Assembly (NCBI RefSeq): GCF_027244095.1
Contig: NC_069662.1
Coordinates: 56,072,001 to 56,136,000, forward strand
From: Hemicordylus capensis
Taxonomy: Eukaryota; Chordata; Lepidosauria; Squamata; Cordylidae
Direction of reading: 5' to 3'
DNA: 64,000 bases
Shown here piece by piece: positions 19,801 to 31,714 of this stretch (within the stretch, counting starts at the first letter, position 1; every line of letters begins with the position of its first letter). Position numbers and translations under genes: made by a program. The notes beneath the pieces were generated by a model. The model did not search any database, was not told the DNA's origin, and saw only the letters and a list, made by a program, of their open reading frames with translations.

Positions 19801-22800
19801 GAACATGGACCCCCTTTCTCCTAGCTACGCCCCTGTTCTTATTGTTAGACACTACTGCATTCAAACCTATGATTTAATAGCATGTTATTGTGATGTAATG
19901 TGGTGTTTTTAATTAAACAAATGAACAACAACAAAATGCCTTTAACACCAGATAATGAAATGAGCAAGCAAAGAAATCTGACTTTGTGAGAATAACGTTC
20001 ACCCTTCTCTCTCCACACAGATAGTTAATAACAACATGGTTCTGAAGTTTCTGCAGTCTTTGGGTTTCTCTTATACCACAGAGGAACTTCTGGAATCAGA
20101 ATTGGTTATTTTGAAGGCTCTGCATTTCCAGATAAATGTTCCAGCCCCTTTTGCTTATGTTGAGATGATCCTGGAGGTTTTAGGTAAGGGCCAGAAGCAA
20201 GGTACACTCTTAGGCCAATGTTGATTTTGGGGTAAAAATGGCACAATATTGTTGCCTCTTACTTGAGGAGTGGAGTGCTTCAAGCAACCTTTGCAGAGCC
20301 TTTTTTGCTTGGAGGAGAGAGCATAGAGCTTGACTGGTGAACTGGACTCCTTGCTTCAGTGAAGTAGCCATTTGATCAACTTGCACTGTTCCCATTACAG
20401 TATTTACCGTAGTAGCTCTTGCCTGAATAGCTCAAATTTTATTCGCCTTTACAATTAACATACTTAGAACATAAACTGGGCTGCTTGGGATAGATAAATA
20501 TTTTCTTAAATAACTCTACCTCTGAATGTCCTTGTCTAGGCAGCATGCCCCCCTGGTGCCTGGGATTTGTCAAGTTTGTTTTAAGGAGACACTATTCATC
20601 AGAAAGAACAGTGGCACCTTAAGGACCATCAGTTATTGATTGATTGATTAAGTGCAGTCAAGTCGGTGTCAACTCTTAGCAACCATATAGGCTTGACTAT
20701 TGCAACACGCTCTACGTGGGGCTGCCTTTGTACGTAGTCTGGAAACTTCAGTTAGTTCAGAATGCGGCAGCCAGATTGGTCTCTGGGGCAACCCGGAGAG
20801 ACCATATGATGCCTGTTTTGAAACAGTTACACTGGCTGCCAGTATGTTTCCGGGCAAAATACAAAGTGCTGGTTATTACCTTTAAAGCCTTAAACGGCTT
20901 GGGTCCAAGATATCTTAGAGAGCGCCTTCTTTTACATGATCCCCACCTCATGTTAAGGTCATCTGGGAAGGTCCGTCTCCAGTTGTCACCAGTTCGTTTG
21001 GTGGCAACTCAGAGGCGGGCCTTCTCTGTAGCTGCTCCTGGACTGTGGAATGCACTCCCAGCAGAAATTCGTAATCTTGATTCCTTACTGACCTTCAAGA
21101 GCGCCCTTAAAACCCATCTGTTTGGCCTGGCCTTTCAGGGTTTTTAATCAGTTTTAATTGTTTTAATGTTAACCTGGTTTTCAGGGTTTTAATTGTTTTG
21201 ATAGTTTAATTGTTTTTTTAAGATGTTTTAAACTGGTATTTATATTTGTATCTCTGTTTTAATTGTTTTTAATGATTTCTGTTTTAATTGTAAACCGCCC
21301 TGAGCCATTTCGGAAGGGCGGTATAAAAATCGAATAGATAGATAGATTCTCTCCAGGATGACTGGTCTTCAGCTTGGGCTTTAAGGTCTCTCAATAGTGC
21401 ATTCATTGCTGTCATAATTGAGTCTATCCACCTCGCTGCTGGTTGTCCTCGTCTTCTCTTTCCTTCAAGTTTTTCCAGCATAATGGACTTCTCGAGGGAG
21501 CTGGGTTTTTGCATAATGTGTCTGAAGTATAATCGTTTGAGCCTGGTAATTTGTGCCTTGAGTGAAAATTCTGGTTTTATCTGTTCTATGATCCATAGGT
21601 TTGTTTTCCTGGCTGTCCATGGTATCCTCAAAAGTCTTCTCCAGCACCAAAGTTCAAAAGTGTCAATACTTTTTCTATCTTGCTTCTTCAAATTCCAGCT
21701 TTCGCATCCATAGTGTCACAGGAAAAACCATTGTCCGAACGATTCTAAACTTTGTAGGTATAGACATATCACGGCATCTAAATATCCTTTCCAAGGCCTT
21801 CATTGTAACTCTACCAAGTGGCGTATTTCTTGACTGCTGGATCCTTTACTGTTGATGGTCAATCCTAAAAGGCAGAAGCCTTTTATCCACCACTTCAATG
21901 TCTTCACTATCCATTCTGAGGCTGGTGACCGTTATCATTAGTTTAGTCTTCTTTACATTTAGTTGTAGTCCAATTTTTTCATTGTGTTCCTTGACTTTCA
22001 TTATTAGAGCTTGTGGATCATCCTCATTCTCAGCTCTCAGTGATGTCATCGGAGTAACATAGGTTACTGATGTTTCTTCCTCCAGCTTTAAAACCACACT
22101 CATTTTCTTTCAATCCAGCTTCTCTCAGTATATATTCAGCATATAAGTTATTATTATTTTCTGTTTTACCATGTTCTGTCTGGACTGTGGCTTCTTGTCC
22201 TGTGTAAAGGTTTTTCATGGGAACAATGAGATGTTCTGGGATGCCCATTTTCCAAAGGATATTCCACAACTTGACATGGTCGGCACAATCGAAGGCTTTT
22301 CTGTAATTAATAAAGCACATTCTGTAAATAAAGCAATTCTGTAATTAATAAAGCACATATTGACTTCTTTCTGGTATTCTTTGGCTTTCTCAGTTATCCA
22401 GCGTGCATCAGCAATGATGTCTCTTGTTCCTCGGCCTTTTCTGAAACCAGCTTGAACATCCGGCATTTCTCTTTCCACGTAGGGCTCTAATCTGCATTGG
22501 ATGATCCTGAGCATTATTTTGCTAGCATGTGAAATTAAGGATATTGTGCGATGGTTTACACAATCTGTTAAGTCTCCTTTCTTTGGTGTGAGTATGTAGA
22601 CTGACCTCTTCTAATCTGTTGGCCACTGTATCATTTTCCAAATTTGCTGGCATAGTTTGGTTAGAGCCTTGACTGATTCTTCTTCTGTTGCCTGCCATAT
22701 TTCTGTAGCTATTCCATCAATTCCTGTAGCCTTCCGACTTGGTAATGACTGGAGTGCTGATCTAACTTCATCTTCCTGTACTAAAGGTTCTTGCAAGTAG

Positions 22801-25800
22801 GGAATTTCTTCTAGAGTACCTTGGATGTTGACATCCCTGCTGTACAAATTTTCAGTATCCTCATTCCCTATCTGTTTGATCTTCTCTGAATCAGTTACTA
22901 TCTATCCTTTGGCATCCCTTAACATACCACTTCGAGGTTGGAATCTCCTTCTGAGTTCAGAGATCTTTTGAAAAACTTTCCTTGTTTTTCCTTGTCTATT
23001 TCCATCCTCAAGGTCTTTACAGATGCCGTTGTAGTACTGCTGCTTGTCTCTTCTAACAGCTTTCTGAAATTCCTTATTAAGTTCCTTCCTGAGGGTTAGG
23101 GTAACCCTGAGGTCTTTATCTTTCTTGACTTTGGCTTCTCTCCACTTCTTGGCAATTTCCACCATCTGTTCTGATTTCCATTTTGCTTTCTTCTGTATCT
23201 TGGTCTTTGGCAGTCTCTTTTCACATTCATCCTTAACCACTTTGATTTCATTCCACAGTTCCTCTGGTTCCCTATCAATGAGGTTCAGAACTTCAAAGCG
23301 GTTCCTGATGTTCTTCTTGAAAATGGTGGGTACATTCTCAAGATCATATCATGGAAGCTGGGTAGCTTTGTTTTTCCACTTTAGCTTGACTTGAAACTTG
23401 CACATGAGCAGTTTGTGATCTGTTCCACAATCGGCCCCCGGCCATGTCTTTGCTGTTATAACTGAGCTCTTCCACCTCCTCACACCAATAATGGAATCAA
23501 GCTGATTTCTGTGTACTCTGTCTGGTGATGTACATATGTGTAGGCGCCGCTTTGGTTGTTTGAAGAATGTGTTAGCAATGAAGAGATCATTGGCTTGGCA
23601 GAAACTAATAATTCATTCTCCTGCTTCGTTTCTGTTTCCTAGGCCATATAGTCAAACTGTGTTTTCCTCCTTACCTTTTCCAACTTTGGCATTCCAGTCT
23701 CCAACCACGAGCAGCACATATTGCTTGCATGTTCTGTCAATTTCAGACTGGACTTGAGCATAAAACTAATCGAGGCAGGTCTCACAATCCGTGAGACCCG
23801 CTTTGGCCGAGTTTGCAGGGAGCGCAGGCTAAGCCCACTCTCCCCGCAGACGAACAGGGCAGGAGCCCTGGGCGGCCGGGTTGGCCGCCCACATGACTGC
23901 CGGCTCCGTAACGGAGCTGGCGGGGGCTGGGGAGTTCGGGGGCTGCACGGCCCCTGGAAGCTCCAGTGTGCCCTGCTCAAGCGTGCAGGGCATACTGGAG
24001 AGACCCCCCGGAGCCGGGGGGTGGCTTTTCATCTCCCCTACGTTGGTCTACTCATGAGTAGCCATGGCTACTCATGATTTTGAAAACTGGGTTTGTGGAG
24101 CGCTCGCTCCGCAAACCCGGTTTAAGGGGAGGATACTTAGGTGGGTTAACCGCCTGGGAGCCACTGGGCTCGCCTGCGAGCCTGGTGGCTCACACAGTCA
24201 GCCGAAATCGGGCTAGGCTCCCCTAGCCTGATTTCGGCTGATCATCAGAATAGCCTCATCAATTTCCTCTTCTTCTGCATCAGTCGGGACATAGATTAGA
24301 AGAACTGTCATGTTAAAGAGTTGTCCACAAAATCTAATTGATATTAGTCGGTCACTGACCGCATTGTACCCAAGTACTGTTATTGCTATATCCTTCCTGA
24401 CTATGAAAGCAACATCGTTCCTTCATTGGTTTTCTTGTCCTAAGTAGTAAATGGTATGATTTTCTGACTGAAAGTGTCCCATTCCAGTCCATTTTAATTT
24501 GCTGATGCCCAAGATGTCAATCTGTAGTTGATTCATTTCATCCTTCACGGTGTCGAGCTTTCCCATATTCATGCTTTTTACGTTCCACGTTCCCATTGTA
24601 ATTCTGTCTTTGCAGCTTTGGATTTTCTTTTCCCGCATGGCAACATCAGCTGTTAGACGCCCAAAAGGCTTTAATCTAACTGCGTCATAAACACCATCGA
24701 AACTCTGTGAGATTCTCAGCTGTTCCTCAGTAGCATGTTGAGTACCATCTGACCCAAGGGGCCCATCATCTGGCACTACATCGACAATCATTCTATTTTG
24801 TCTATCCATGTGGTTTTCTTGGTACAATACAGGAGTGGTTTACCATTAACTTCTCCCACACAGTATGAAATGATGCCTTTGTCGTCGTCACTGAAGTGAT
24901 TGTCTGCTTCCAGCACCTTCCTGTATAGCTGCTGGCCAATATAGGTGCCTGCTTGCTTTAGCTGGGCAGCTGGCATGACCTTTACGCTTTGGGTGACCCT
25001 ACTGGGAGTATACCTCCCACCGTACTTCGCTCATCCCTCCCAGGAACACCCCACCCCTGCCACAATGAGGCAGCATAGCAGGACTTGGGTGTGTGTGTTG
25101 TGGGGATCAGATATATTATGACATATTTTTTGCCGCAACAGGCTAACATTGCTACTGCTCTGTTAATTAAATAAAGCCAGATCATCATAGCACTTTTAAA
25201 TCTATATTTTATCCATCATGACACTTTTAAATCTTGTGTGTTCCTCATAACCTCCCTTCCTATTGTAAATTGTTCCCCTTTGAGATGTTGTACATTTTTT
25301 GTTTTGTTTTTAACTTTTTGGAAAAGGCTACAGAAATTGTGGCTTAAATAAGGGCAAGCACATCCTACCTACAATATTTTAGGCATGTAGAAAGAAAGAA
25401 TGAAAGAAGCGGGGTGGGGGTGGACATAGCAGAAGGCATCTTAAATAGGTCAAAGGGAGCCCAAGGTACAGATGGCTAGATTATGCTTCTAAATAGAAAC
25501 CTAGCTAGTTTCCTTGCTATAACTTCTGATACTGTTTGTTTTTCCTCATTATTAGGATACAATGGCTACTTGCTTCCCACAAAACAACTGCACAAAATGT
25601 GCAGACATCTGCTGAGTTTAACTTATCTGTTGAGGAGCAGCATCTACGACACCTTGCTGAAGGCCTCAATTGAAAATCCATCTCCAAGTGAGCTGCAGCT
25701 GTAAGTTCTAGAAATTGCCAAGCTAGAAATGAATTTTTGCTGTAAGGGGCAGAAATAACCAGAGTGGTGGTGGTGGAGGAATGGAGAACATTTATTATAC

Positions 25801-28800
25801 TTCTATACTAAAACACGTTTGTTGAAACAGCACAAAGTACTTTACACACCAAGAATATCTGAGTCACTTTTCCTCAGGACACACTTTAACAGAGGCCTCT
25901 TTGTAAGCAATGCACTTAGGATAGAGTCTGGCTTCAGACCTGAGATTGCATCATGAAACTTGGAGTGTTAGCAATATCACAACATACATGGGTCTCAGCA
26001 TAAGGGAACTTTTAATTTGAATGCGTCAACAGTAGAGGTAGGAAGAGGAGGAGGCTCTAACTTGGGATAAGACTGTTCTGGCTGTTAATGTACTCAGACA
26101 TTCCATGAACTGAACAACTACAGTAAGAAATACTATTTTGAAGAGATGCTGGGAGGGGACATAGTTCAGTCACACAGCACATTTTAGGGGGCAGGGAAGG
26201 GGTTGCTCAATCACAAAAGTAAAGAGAAACACAGGATACTTCTCTTAACATTTATTATTGAACCAGACCATCAGAAAACAAGCATCAAGTTCCTAGCATT
26301 ACACAGGTCCTTTAGAATGAACCCTACAATCAACACCATTCATTTTCCAGAAAGAGTTCCAAGGAGTTGCTCCTCACCTATTTTGAACTGCTTGTATAAT
26401 TAACCAATTGAAACACATCGTTTGGATTACTGTAATGTGCTCTACCTAGGGTTGCCTTTGAAAATGATTTGGAAGCTTCAACTAGACAAGAATGCAGCAG
26501 CCCACCTCCTCACGGGCGGCAGTAGATTTGATAGTGTCACACTTCTTTTACGGTTGCCGCACTGGTTGCCTGTTCACGTCAGGGTCCAATTCAAGGTGCT
26601 GGTTCTCACCTACAAAACCCTTATGGGCTTAGCACCTGTATATATCTGGGATTGCCTCTCTCGGCCAGTTGTATCCTGTCTTGTGAGGTCTTTTCAGCTG
26701 GCCTTCCTTAGTGTCCTGGGCCCTGGTTTAGTGTGTGGTGCCTGGGCCCATAGGAGGGCCTTCTCTGTGGCCACCCCTCTTCTTTGGAACACTCTTCCCT
26801 ACCCAGATTCATTCATCCCCCTGCCTGGTTGATTTTAAGTAGGAGTGTGCATGGATCCGGGAGCTGCGGTTCGGCACTGGGGTGAGGGGGTTCCATGGGG
26901 GGGGGGGGCGCTTTACTTACCCCTCCCGTGCTTTCTACCTTTTGAACCGTAGATATTGAAGAAATCCGGGCGGCAGGATCCCTCGCTGCCCGCTTCAATT
27001 CAAGACGATGGCGCCTCCCTGTTAAAGAAATCGGGCGGCAGGATACTTCCCTGCCGCCCCCTTTTGCCCCCTTAAATCTCACCCGGACCCGACTGCGCTC
27101 TCTACAAATGGGCGGGCAGCAGCGGGATGTACTCCCGCTCGCCCGCCCCCTTCCCTGCCATCTGCAGAAGTGCTTAGGAAGCCTTCTGCGCGTGCATGCG
27201 CAGAAGGCTTCCCGAAGACTTGCAGGACGGACGCCAGACAAGGAGAAGGGGGCGGGCGAGCAGGAGTACATCCCGCTGCCGCCCGCCCGTTTGTAGAGAG
27301 CGCGGTTGGGTCCGGGCGAGATTTAAGGGGGCAAAAGGGGGCGGCAGCAGCAGGGGGCTTCAAGGGGGCGGCAGGGAAGTATCCTGCCACCCGATTTCTT
27401 TAACAGGGAGGCGCCATCGTCTTGAATTGAAGCAGGCGGCGAGGGATCCTGCTGCCCGGATTTCTTCAATATTTATGGTTCAAAAGGTGGAAAGCGCGGA
27501 AGGGGTAAGTAAAGCCCCCCCCCCCCGCCACCCTTAATGGAACCCCCTCACCCCAGTGCTGAACCAAAACCACCCCATGTCCGGACCGGTTCGGAGGCCA
27601 GTAGAATGGCCTCCGAACCGGTCCGTGCACATTCCTAATTTTAAGGCCCTTCTTAAGACACACCTGTTTCACCAGGCGTTTGCCCTTGAATCATTTTTTT
27701 AAAAAAAAGATTGTTGTTGGTATTTCTGTTGTTCACTGCCTAGAGTTTTTGGAGGAGGGGATATATAAGAAGTTTCAATAAAAATAAATAAATAAATAAA
27801 TAATCAAATCTTGTTAAAGAGATGTATGATAGAATCTCTCTGCTGCAGGACCAAATTATACGGATTATGGGGAGAAATCCGTAATTTATTTTAGATATTG
27901 TACTGCACTTCATTTTATTTCATTATTTAAATGTTAGAGATGTCTTCCAGGACTTTCCCCACATGATCATTTTATAACACACAAATGTGATCCATTGGTT
28001 GTACACAATTTATATATTTTCCCTTGTGGCAGGGGATTGCATTTTTGCAGCATTTATTTCATAGTTATGTCTGGGATAATACACCCCCCACCTCTTGCTA
28101 GTGAGATTTGGCTGCACAAGTGTTGCAGGCATCAGTGGGATATTGCCCATGACTCATAAGAACAGCCTGGCTGGATCAGGCCCAAGGCCCATCTAGTCCA
28201 TCATCCTGTTTCGCACAGTGGCCCACCAGATGCCACTGGAAGCCACAGGCAGGAGTTGAGGACATGCCCTTACTCCCCTGCAACTGGTACTCAGAGGCAT
28301 CCTGCCTTTGAGGCTGAAAGTGGCCTTTAGCCCTCCAACTAGTAGCTGTTGATAGACCTTTCCTCCATGACGTTATCTAAACCCGTCTTAAAGCCATCCG
28401 GGTTGTTGGCTGTCACCACATCTCGTGGCAGAGAATTCCACAAATTGATTATGCGTGATGTGAAAAAGTACTTCCGTTTGTTGGTCCGAGATTTCCTGGC
28501 AATCAATTTCATGGGATGATCCCTGGTTCTAGTGTTATGTGAGAGGGAGAAGAATTGCTCTCTATCCACGTTCTCCACACCATGCATGATTTTATAGATC
28601 TCTATCATGTCTCCCCACAGTCGTCTTTTTTCTGAACTAAAAAGCCCCAGGTGTTGTAGCCTTGCCTCATAAGAAAGGTGCTGCACGCCACTGATCATAT
28701 TGGTTGCCCTCCTCTGCACCTTTTCCAGTTCTATAATGTCCTTTTTCAGATGTGGTGACCAGAACTGTACACAGTACTCCAGGTGTGGCCGCACCATAGT

Positions 28801-31714
28801 TTTGTATAAAGGCATTATAATATTATTCGTTTTATTTTCAATCAATTTCTAGCATGGAATTGGCCTTTTTCATAGCTGCCGCACATTGAGTTGACACTTT
28901 CAATGAGCTGTCCCCAAGATCCCTCTCCTGGTCAGTCACCAACAGCTCAGATCCCATCAGCATATACTTTAAGTTAGGGTTTTTCGTCCCAATGTGCATC
29001 ACTTTACACTTGCCAACATTGAATCGCATTTGCCATTTTGTCGCCCACTCCCCCAGTTTGGAGATCCTTTTGGAGCTCTTCACAATCCGTTTTGGATTTC
29101 ACTACCTGAAAGAGTTTGGTATCATCTGCAAATCTGGCCACATCGCTGCTTACCCCTTCTTCTAGATCATTTATGATTAAATTAAAAAGCACCGGTCCCA
29201 GTACAGATCCCTGGGGGACCCCACTTCTTACTTCCCTCCATTGTGAAAACTCTCCATTTATACCTATCCTCTGTTTCCTGTCTTTCAACCAGTTAGCAAT
29301 CCACACATGTACTTGTCCCCTTATCCCATGACCACTAAGTTTCCTCAGGAGTCTTTGATGAGGAACTTTGTCAAAAGCTTTTTGGAAGTCCAGGTATACT
29401 ATGTCAACTGGATCACCTTGATCCACACACTCGTTGACACTCTCAAAGAACTCCAAAAGGTTTGTGAGGCAAGATTTACCTTTGCAGAAGCCATGCTGGT
29501 TCACTCCCAGCAGGGCCTGTTCTTCTATGTGCTTTACAATTTTATTCTTGAGGATGCTTTCCATCAGTTTGCCTGTAATGGATGTTAAGCTAACTGGCCT
29601 GTAATTTCCCAGATCGCCCATGGCTCCCTTTTTCAAAATCAGTGTTACATTTGCTACTTTCCAGTCCTCCAGTACAGAGCCCAATTGCAGGGATAAGTTA
29701 TATATTTTAGCAAGGAGGTCGGCAATTTAACAGTTGTTCTTTGAGGACTCTTGGATGGATGCCATCTGGCTCTGGCAATTTGTTAGTTTTCAGTTTTTCC
29801 AGACAGTTTAGAATATCATCTCTTGTCACTTCTATCTGACTCAGTTCTTTAGCCTCCATCCCCGAAAAGCCTGGTTCAGGAACAGGTATATACTCAGTAT
29901 CCTCTGCCATGAAGATGGACGCAAAGAACTCATTTAGCTTTTCTGCAACCTTCATATCTTCCTTAATAATCCCTTTCACTCCCTCATTGTCTAATGGTCC
30001 AACCGCCTCCCTGGCAGGTTTCCTGCTTCTGATGTATTTAAAGAAGTTTTTGTTATTCCCCTTGATACTTTTGGCTAAATGTTCCTCAAACTCTCTTTTT
30101 GCCTCCCTTATTGTCACCTTGGATTTCTTTTGCCAGAGTTTGTGTTCCTTTCTGTTCTTTTCATTTGGACAAGCCTTCCAATTTTGGAAGGAAGTCTTCT
30201 TCCCTTTTATGGCTTCCTTGACATTACCTGTTACCCATGCTGGCATCCTCCTGGACATAGTGGTACCTTTCCTCCTTTTGGGTATACAGTCTAACTGGGC
30301 TTCTAGTATTGTGGTTTTGAGTAAACTCCATACTCTCTGGAGCCAAGTTACTCTCCTGATTTTCCCTTTCAGCTTTCTTTTCACCATATTCCTCATTTTG
30401 GAGAAGTTTCCTCTTCTGAACTTCACAAGAAGCAAAATTCACAAGAAGTCTCTCCCACCACACCCAAAAATCACAAAATGACTTTGAAAACATTTCATTT
30501 TACATTTTTAGAGGCTCTCTCCTTGCCATGACATTACTGTACATGTCCTTTCAAGTGCAGGAGCACTCATGTAGCCTTTGAAGGTGGGGGGAAAGCAGCA
30601 AAATTGCTCCTTTTCCATGCAGCCGTGCCTGCCATTTTCATCTTTGTGCATCATACATATGGGATTTGCACCTGCGCAGAGACCAGTTCAGAACCTTCCA
30701 GCTATTAAGGAGAAAAGACACAGCAATACTGCCACAGATTCAGTTCAGATATAGCCCAGTGGCAAGTCCCCATTTCTTTTATTTTGTGGCTAATCACATA
30801 AGCTCTTCAGATGGTAACAACTGGATGGTCCCATAGGGGCATGTTGCTCTGCTGTATAAAATGAAATAAGTTTCTCTTTTGGGGCTTTGGAATGGATATG
30901 CACTTCCTCAGACTGCAAGGATTAGAAACTGGCTTCTTTAAACTGAGATTGAAGAGATTATACATAAAACAAGGTAGTTTGATGAAATATTGGGAAACAA
31001 GACATGACGTTGTTGTGGAGACTTTACCATCACAAATATGGTTATGTGAGCTTTCCTAACATCATGGCAGGTGAGTTGTATTCACTGATTCTGAGTGGCT
31101 GCAGTAGCCACCAAAGCAGCCTATTTAACAGCTTGTAAAGGGAAGACTACAAAACAAAACATTTAGATTCCAACAGTCGCCCAGGGAATACAATCTTAGG
31201 CAAGCGTCAAAAAGCTAATTTGATGTCAAATTGCCCTTGCTTTCTGTAACCATGTGGTTTTGTGCTTTAGAATGTATAATACTTTTACTACTAGTGCTGG
31301 AATACATAGCCATGCCTTGTCTCACTTTGCTGTTTCAACTGAATAGAGCCAAGTTTGTGTCAGTGAAGGAAGATCTCATGCTACTGGCTGTGGGAGTCAT
31401 TGGTGCAAGCTCTTTCCTGCTCAACCCTGAGGGCTGGAATCAGGTACATGTAGTCAGCCCAGTGGCATTATTTGAGTAGGAACAGGCTGTAGTAAGCCAG
31501 AAGTCATGGATTGGAATCCAATACTTTGTTCCCTTGTAAGAACTCCCTAACCTTGGTTAGGGAATTCCCTGGTGTCATTTCTTAACCATACTCTATTTCA
31601 TTTTGAAAGGTTATGGAAAACCTTGGTGACACCACAGGCATCAGTCTGCGGAGCATTGTTGAGGCAGTCCACGCAATCCTGAAGCACAGCATTGGTACTG
31701 CTGTAGATTACTGA
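16836..31714 (+). CDS. CNTD1: Cyclin N-terminal domain-containing protein 1
   Basis: CNTD1 is a cyclin-like meiotic protein needed for crossover maturation; in mouse it acts with PRR19 and HEI10 to reduce pre-crossover sites. Seven coding exons: 16836-17007, 17113-17188, 18710-18866, 20021-20183, 25556-25700, 31347-31443, 31610-31714. All have AG/GT borders and consistent phase, giving 304 aa (human 330). The start MGSPAKVANRYQSSEPVFGA is followed by EAIQDALLHMAKENE and EFVFLVSEKWNLTE. The cyclin box includes LRLVSCIQLASKLSFHYS, TEELLESELVILKALHFQIN, then YNGYLLPTKQLHKMC and FVSVKEDLMLLAVGVIGASS. It is shorter than human at both ends, with last residues SIGTAVDY. Introns 4 and 5 hold a BovB LINE, L2-like and CR1-like LINEs and large foldback elements. 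Transcription starts upstream, perhaps in the GC-rich region near 14.1-14.4 kb. Confidence 0.92.
18375..18430 (+). repeat. L2-like LINE tail fragment
   Basis: 'aactgcccagagacgcaag', 'ttttgagtggtataaaatg' and (AATA)n match the L2-like tail. Confidence 0.6.
19685..19835. mobile_element. hAT-type MITE, 151 bp
   Basis: Ends CAGGGGTATAACTA and the inverted TAGCTACGCCCCTG. A perfect 8-bp target duplication TTCTTATT is at 19677-19684 and 19836-19843. Same family as 34465-34616. Confidence 0.85.
20691..21338 (+). mobile_element. L2-like LINE 3' end nested in BovB
   Basis: Encodes KLQLVQNAAARLVSGATRRD, LHWLPVCFRAKYKVLVITFK, RAFSVAAPGLWNALPAEIR and TFKSALKTHLFGLAF, the L2-clade ORF2 C-terminus. The tail is 'aaaccgccctgagccatttc' and 'ggaagggcggtataaaaatc'. 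The BovB 3' end resumes on both sides, so this insertion is younger than the BovB. Confidence 0.85.
23766..24241. mobile_element. Hairpin-array insert of unknown family, nested in BovB
   Basis: BovB coding sequence is interrupted after 'acttgagcataaaa' and resumes at 'catcagaatagcctc'. The ~476-bp insert is CpG-rich and consists of consecutive inverted repeats: 23778-23798, 23870-23890, 23903-23917, 23961-24000, 24003-24022, 24052-24077 (perfect 26-bp palindrome), 24084-24123, 24143-24150, 24158-24191 and 24198-24241. Loops are 0-8 nt. Most arm mismatches are C-to-T at former CpG sites. I found no ORF of note, no clear terminal inverted repeat joining the two ends and no sure target duplication. 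Family unknown. Confidence 0.7.
26402..26831 (+). mobile_element. L2-like LINE, older copy, first half
   Basis: Encodes DYCNVLYLGLPLKMIWKLQL, KNAAAHLLTGGSRFD, LPHWLPVHVRVQFKVLVLTY and RRAFSVATPLLWNTLPYPDS. It is split by the hAT foldback element at 26840-27637 and continues at 27638-27805. Confidence 0.8.
26840..27637. mobile_element. Large GC-rich hAT foldback element, 798 bp
   Basis: Ends TAGGAGTGTGCA and the inverted TGCACATTCCTA. A perfect 8-bp target duplication ATTTTAAG is at 26832-26839 and 27638-27645. Nearly the whole element folds on itself around 27177-27212, where 15-bp arms are perfect. Shared arm parts include 'cttcaattcaagacgatggc' and its inverse. The right end has an extra perfect 18-bp hairpin (27583-27600 with 27607-27624). 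No transposase is present, so it is non-autonomous. Related to 48588-48915. Confidence 0.85.
27638..27805 (+). mobile_element. L2-like LINE, second half and tail
   Basis: Resumes after the hAT insertion ('aaggcccttcttaagacaca', 'ctgtttcaccaggcgtttgc') and ends in 'gaggggatatataagaagtt' with an (AATA)n tail. It was one element with 26402-26831 before the insertion. Confidence 0.75.
28148..30480 (-). mobile_element. CR1-like LINE, about 2.3 kb
   Basis: Read on minus, it encodes GNYRPVSLTSITGKLMESIL, QHGFCKGKSCLTNLLEFF, VDIVYLDFQKAFDKVPHQRL, SGVPQGSVLGPVLFNLIIND, FADDTKLFQVVKSK and MVRPHLEYCVQFWSPHLKKD. These are the CR1-clade reverse transcriptase and C-terminus. The upstream part (29707-30435) is a separate open piece. 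The coding region is broken by frame changes, so the copy is dead. The 3' end 'cataagaacagcctggctgg' recurs at 39714 and 47153. Confidence 0.88.
30490..31340. other. CNTD1 intron segment, nothing recognised
   Basis: No exon, repeat or RNA gene could be supported here. Confidence 0.4.

Larger units (their letters stand above)
20637..25060 (-). mobile_element. BovB-type RTE LINE, near full length, with two nested inserts
   Basis: Read on minus, the 5' endonuclease part (about 24440-24620) gives GTWNVKSMNMGKLDTVKDEM and ILGISKLKWTGMG. The reverse transcriptase (about 22215-22440) gives MPDVQAGFRKGRGTRD and KAFDCADHVKLW. The C-terminal domain (about 21560-21690) gives FELWCWRRLLRIPWTARKTN and KLEGKRRRGQPAARWID. 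These are hallmarks of BovB. The frame is broken several times. The 3' end (20637-20690) carries 'gtcaagtcggtgtcaactct'. Subtracting the L2 insert (20691-21338) and the hairpin insert (about 23766-24241) leaves about 3.3 kb, close to a full BovB. BovB is known for horizontal transfer among squamates and mammals. Confidence 0.88.

Noticed and set aside
23778-24241. Reading the hairpin array as a conserved RNA structure because its mismatches are all wobble-compatible
   Set aside because: Nearly all the same mismatches are explained by CpG to TpG decay of formerly perfect DNA palindromes, so they are not evidence for RNA-level selection.
26813-27537. Several overlapping ORFs on both strands
   Set aside because: They come from the GC-rich arms of the 798-bp foldback element and read as inverted copies of each other.
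29909-30481. 190-residue plus-strand ORF
   Set aside because: Antisense to the CR1-like LINE reading frame on minus; hydrophobic translation of a Lys-rich coding strand.
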